Positions 52,386 to 55,690 of a stretch of 55,690 nt of DNA are shown here, in pieces. The notes under the pieces were generated by a model that saw only the letters and a list, made by a program, of their open reading frames with translations, ran no database searches and had not been told where the DNA came from. Source of the stretch: FEN-987 sp964598845 (GTDB taxonomy: Archaea > Thermoproteota > Bathyarchaeia > 40CM-2-53-6). How positions within the stretch are numbered: the stretch's first letter is position 1; each line of letters opens with the position of its first letter. A program made the position numbers and the translations under genes. The DNA is taken from NCBI GenBank assembly GCA_964598845.1, contig CAZRDM010000014.1:1-55690 (forward strand). Direction: 5' to 3'.

Positions 52386-53343
52386 AGCCCTTCTCGAAGT
52401 GCGAAGTCTAAGGAAGTATTTTCCCGCGAGAAGAGGAATCCTCTCGCGAGCTAGATGGGTTCACGCGGTCGACGGTGCAAGTTTCATCGTTGAGGCTGGA
52501 GAAACCTTCGGGCTTGTCGGTGAGAGCGGATGTGGCAAGACAACTGTACTTCGTCTCATCATGCGTCTTATAGAGCCGACATCGGGCGAAGCTATCTTCA
52601 CTGGCGAAGACATTTTCAAGATGAGTAGGGAGAGGCTCAAGTGGCTCAGATCTCAGATCTCAATGATATTCCAAGATCCGCATTCCTCTCTTGACCCTAG
52701 GATGACGCTTGCGGATATAATCGCAGAGCCCCTCAAGATGCGTGGACTGAGAAAAGCTAAACAGAGAATGAAAAGAGTCCAGGAGCTGCTTGAGCGAGTT
52801 GGGCTCTCCAAAGCCTACGTGAACAGGTACCCACACGAGTTCAGCGGAGGCCAAAAGCAGAGAATAGGAATTGCGAGAGCTCTGGCTGTGGGGCCAAAGC
52901 TCATCTTAGCGGACGAACCTGTTTCTTCACTTGATCTGTCGATACGTGGAAGCATCCTCAACCTGCTTAGAGAATTGCAAGGAGAACTGGGATTAGCATA
53001 CCTCTATGTCTCGCATGACCTCAGCACCGTCAGACACTTCTGTCACAGGACAATGGTGATGTACTTGGGAAAGGGTGTCGAACTGGGACCTACGGATGAC
53101 GTGTATCTCGAACCTTTGCATCCTTACACCAAGGTCTTAATGTCAGCCATACCCGTCCCGGATCCCGCGGCCAAAGTAACGAGGAAGTCCCTAAAGGGAG
53201 AGGTCCCTTCATCCCTGAATCCTCCCTCGGGTTGCTACTTTCATCCCCGCTGCCCCTACGCGATTCCAACCTGCTCCGAAAAGGAGCCTGACTTCGTTGA
53301 GGTGAAGCAAGGAAGATACGTTGCATGTCATCTCGTCCAATGA
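52375..53343 (+). CDS. peptide ABC transporter ATPase (DppF/OppF-like), system 2
   Basis: 322 residues from ATG 52375, overlapping dppD by 11 nt. Walker A VGESGCGKTTVLRLI, SMIFQDPHSSLDPRM, signature FSGGQKQRIGIARAL, LILADEPVSSLDLS, YLYVSHDLSTVRHF, C-terminal PPSGCYFHPRCPYAIPTC. Confidence 0.93.
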   Translation: MKHEALLEVRSLRKYFPARRGILSRARWVHAVDGASFIVEAGETFGLVGESGCGKTTVLRLIMRLIEPTSGEAIFTGEDIFKMSRERLKWLRSQISMIFQDPHSSLDPRMTLADIIAEPLKMRGLRKAKQRMKRVQELLERVGLSKAYVNRYPHEFSGGQKQRIGIARALAVGPKLILADEPVSSLDLSIRGSILNLLRELQGELGLAYLYVSHDLSTVRHFCHRTMVMYLGKGVELGPTDDVYLEPLHPYTKVLMSAIPVPDPAAKVTRKSLKGEVPSSLNPPSGCYFHPRCPYAIPTCSEKEPDFVEVKQGRYVACHLVQ

Positions 53344-53370
53344 CACGATGTTCGGAAAAGCGCTTGGTCG

Positions 53371-53601
53371 GTGATCTTGGTCTCAGACAATCTCAAGAGA
53401 AGGTTCGCGCTTTTTCTGACACTCCTGGCCATCCTCTCCATTCCAGTCCTTATCTTCACATTCTCTCTTGCGGTCATGCTTGAACTTTCACTGCTCCTCA
53501 ATTTCGAGATGGGAGACATGGCTGAGGTCATCAGCCTGACGATCCTAAACGGCACCCTGCTCTACCTCTTGATCAAATTGGTCAGATGGATCAGATCTTA
53601 G
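53371..53601 (+). CDS. small two-helix membrane protein
   Basis: 76 residues from GTG 53371: basic start DNLKRRFA, a long hydrophobic helix (FLTLLAILSIPVLIFTFSLA), an acidic bend (FEMGDMAE) and a second helix ending in VRWIRS. It follows dppF by 27 nt and may be cotranscribed. Family unknown; could be an accessory of the transporter. Confidence 0.5.
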   Translation: MILVSDNLKRRFALFLTLLAILSIPVLIFTFSLAVMLELSLLLNFEMGDMAEVISLTILNGTLLYLLIKLVRWIRS

Positions 53602-53726
53602 GCATAATGGCGCCGGCTCGCGCCAGTCGCAAGTGAGTCGAACGGAATTCCTTGCGCGTTTGCGCTGTTAACCTGTCGTTCTTCTATCTGACTTCTGACC
53701 CCCTTCGATAGGAGCGAATACACTCC

Positions 53727-55157
53727 TTATCGCGCTAACTCTTTGTCAGCCTCAGCTACTATCTTCTCAAGCTCTTTTTCGACATCTCGGTCTAGAGGTT
53801 CAATTGAATGCTCCTTCAGAATCTTATCCACCCTCTCCCCCGCCCTCTTAACCATCTCCTTGCTTCCGGCCTTCTCCCAGTCAGCTCTCACACTTCTATC
53901 GGAGAGCTGAGGAACGTAATGTTCATGGAGATAGAATTTCCTGGTATGTTCTGTGCCTAAGTAATGGCCGCCCGGCCCGATCTCTTCTATCAGATCCGCC
54001 GCAAGCGTTTCTGAACTCACGTCGATCCCGCGAGAAGCTCTGAAGATTACCTGAAGGATCTCGTTGTCGATGACAAGCTGCTCTGGGCTCGCGGTCATTC
54101 CCATCTCAAGTGAACCCGCTCCTGACAAGAAGTTAGCGCCAGCTAGCGCGGGGAGTAGTCCCACAGCAGTCTTCTCTAAGGCCGTTTGCTCGTCTACGCT
54201 CTTCGAGTTGGTGGCCAAGCCGTAGACATCTGAGGGTAGATTATAGTACCTTGCGAGTTGAACGGTTGCGGCGGACATCAGCCCGAATTCCACACCCATG
54301 GCAGAAACCCCCGTTCTCATATCCATAGACATCGCCCGCCCCGAGTAGAAGACGGAGTTCCCTGGATTGACCAGCTGAACGATAACATGACTGACTAGGA
54401 ACTCAACGTTCTGCTGGACGAGTGTGCCTGCGAGGGTAGCAGGGGAGGTACCCCCTGCCAACGGGCAGGGAAGAATCGCTACAGGAAGGTTATAGGCCGC
54501 AGCTTTCATCAGTTGATCGGCCACATCCTCCGACAACTCAAGTGGACTTGTCGGAGATATGCCGAATTGAATCAACGGAGTCTTCCTCAGCTCATCTTTT
54601 CCTCCTACGATTGTTGCCGCGAGCCTCACAATTACTTCGAGGTTGCTGACATTGTAGGGCGTGAAAACGCAGTTCTTTGTGGTGTTTCGGAGGAGATTCA
54701 CAGAGGTATGTATGCCCCTGACCTCCGGAGGCGCGTCGCTGACATAGATCAGCGTCGTGCACTGATGGATATTGTCCAATGCGTCGAGGAGCTTGCTCAA
54801 AACTTCCACGTCTTTCGCCGTCGCAGTCCTTGCCTTACCTGAATTCGCGTCTAGAATGTTTAAGCAACCGCCACCGTTATGTGCATACATTCTATCTGGA
54901 GTAATCGGTAGGTCATTTCTCCTGATCCGTCCACTTAGCGTGAAACTGGTAGGATGCTTTCGAAGGCATTCCTTGACGAGACTGGAGGGGACTCTAACTA
55001 GTTTCTTTTCAGTATCTATTTTTGCCCCAGCGTCTGCGAGCACCTTCAAGGCTCTTGGGCTTCTTACTAGCGCACCTCCCTGCTCGAGGATGCGGACGCT
55101 CGCATTGTGAATAGCCTCAATTTCCTTCTCAGAGAGAAGAGTGAGCACACTTTTCAT
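53727..55157 (-). CDS. MttB-like (COG5598) non-pyrrolysine methyltransferase, paralogue 4
   Basis: 476 residues. LLSEKEIEAIHNASVRILEQ, TSFTLSGRIRRNDLPIT, CPLAGGTSPATLAGTLVQQN, LVNPGNSVFYSGRAMSMDMR, AGSLEMGMTASPEQLVIDNE, IGPGGHYLGTEHTRKFYLHE and DKILKEHSIEPLDRDVEKEL. Complete, no internal stop. Convergent with the second peptide transporter operon. Confidence 0.88.
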   Translation of the reverse strand: MKSVLTLLSEKEIEAIHNASVRILEQGGALVRSPRALKVLADAGAKIDTEKKLVRVPSSLVKECLRKHPTSFTLSGRIRRNDLPITPDRMYAHNGGGCLNILDANSGKARTATAKDVEVLSKLLDALDNIHQCTTLIYVSDAPPEVRGIHTSVNLLRNTTKNCVFTPYNVSNLEVIVRLAATIVGGKDELRKTPLIQFGISPTSPLELSEDVADQLMKAAAYNLPVAILPCPLAGGTSPATLAGTLVQQNVEFLVSHVIVQLVNPGNSVFYSGRAMSMDMRTGVSAMGVEFGLMSAATVQLARYYNLPSDVYGLATNSKSVDEQTALEKTAVGLLPALAGANFLSGAGSLEMGMTASPEQLVIDNEILQVIFRASRGIDVSSETLAADLIEEIGPGGHYLGTEHTRKFYLHEHYVPQLSDRSVRADWEKAGSKEMVKRAGERVDKILKEHSIEPLDRDVEKELEKIVAEADKELAR

Positions 55158-55564
55158 CCGAGACGCCTCATTGTCTGCTACAACAAATCGGAATTGACCG
55201 AAAAGGCTCTATGCCTAAAAAGACTTGCTTGATCTAACATACCTGAGCCGCGACATCAGCAACCATTGCTCTCGCGACCCTAGGCGATGCTTCTAGTCTG
55301 TGCGTCTTCTGGCGAGAAGGTCTTGTTGTGGGGTGGCCCGAGGAATGCTCGGAACATAGTGCCCGGTGATTGGAGACTGAAAAGTCTTGTACGAAGTTCT
55401 GTCAAAACCGAGTCTCTCAGTGTACGCTTGAGTTCTCTTCTCTCTCCAGTTTCTTCTAGCACTAAGTTGATCGAAGTGACCTGTTAGCTCAGGGACTAAT
55501 CAGCATATGTCTTATGAGTGTGTGTTCCAAATGATGGAACAATGCAAAAGTCAGGTATCTTTCA
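55158..55564. other. intergenic, nothing recognised
   Basis: Divergent promoter region between the fourth MttB-like gene and the truncated hydrolase gene. Short frames on both strands lack motifs. Confidence 0.4.
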
Positions 55565-55690
55565 ATGATCAATCCAAAAGACTTGGTCACGAACTGCTTG
55601 TACGATGTTCAAATTCCAATGCGTGACGGAATTAGGCTCGCCGCGAACATCTATTTTCCTAATGCAAGAGAAGGACCTTTCCCAGCGATC
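55565..55690 (+). CDS. CocE/NonD-family (X-Pro dipeptidyl-peptidase-like) hydrolase, 5' part
   Basis: The first 42 codons run off the window end. YDVQIPMRDGIRLAANIYFP is the hallmark N-terminus of the CocE/NonD serine hydrolases, which include X-Pro dipeptidyl peptidases and glutaryl acylases. The catalytic serine lies beyond the window. A proline-directed peptidase would fit the nearby M24 enzymes. Confidence 0.75.
   Translation, partial: MINPKDLVTNCLYDVQIPMRDGIRLAANIYFPNAREGPFPAI

Noticed and set aside
39642..55157. pyrrolysine-containing trimethylamine methyltransferase (mttB proper)
   Set aside because: All four frames are complete without an internal amber codon, and no pyl genes are present in the window.

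Overview
The window looks like one contiguous piece of an archaeal chromosome. Signs of this are AT-rich TATA-like boxes about 25-40 nt upstream of starts (several imply leaderless or near-leaderless mRNAs), many TTG and GTG starts, three luciferase-like (LLM) enzymes of the F420-dependent type, truncated archaeal RAD55/KaiC-like ATPases, solute-binding proteins with a C-terminal membrane anchor, and a two-subunit aconitase X. I cannot name the species. A Bathyarchaeia-like or other uncultivated Thermoproteota or Thermoplasmata-type lineage would fit, but that is inference. No rRNA, intact tRNA, CRISPR array, transposase or integrase was seen.

Layout. 0-6 kb is a patchwork of decayed and toxin-antitoxin-like genes: a broken RAD55-like ATPase, a PIN/HTH pair, a second RAD55 fragment, a shortened Fic/Doc gene, an LLM oxidoreductase, a RelBE pair, and an RHH + aspartic-protease pair. 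It is sprinkled with tRNA 3'-end fragments. 6-11.3 kb (minus strand) is a hydantoin or allantoin-type operon: cyclic-amide hydrolase, Asp/Glu-type racemase, M20 carbamoylase/amidohydrolase, with a nitroreductase-like gene downstream. 11.4-15.8 kb holds an AbiEii-like nucleotidyltransferase, a phosphoesterase and an APC permease. 15.8-21 kb is a split, divergent branched-chain-type amino acid ABC transporter. 21.2-27.2 kb has a D-2-hydroxyacid dehydrogenase with an altered catalytic residue, followed by a polar amino acid ABC transporter collinear with both aconitase X subunits. 28-32.5 kb has an LLM enzyme, a cysteine-synthase-like PLP enzyme, an M24 peptidase and another LLM enzyme. 32.5-39.1 kb is a first Dpp/Opp peptide transporter, with its binding protein divergent from the permease/ATPase genes, plus a maleate-isomerase-like gene. 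39.6-55.2 kb contains four MttB-like (non-pyrrolysine) methyltransferases, an M24 peptidase, an M19 dipeptidase and a second complete Dpp/Opp transporter. The window ends inside a CocE/NonD-type hydrolase.

Taken together this is a scavenging region: four ABC importers and one permease bring in amino acids, peptides or related amines, and peptidases, amidohydrolases, racemases, dehydratases and methyltransferases process them. The most unusual single gene is the binding protein of the second peptide transporter (47735-49498). Its domain order is circularly permuted: the part that normally closes the C-terminal half of SBP_bac_5 proteins comes directly after the signal peptide. Also of interest are the four MttB paralogues with no corrinoid protein in view, aconitase X inside an amino acid transport operon, the Arg-to-Gln change in the dehydrogenase, and a RelBE module lying between directly repeated tRNA 3' fragments.
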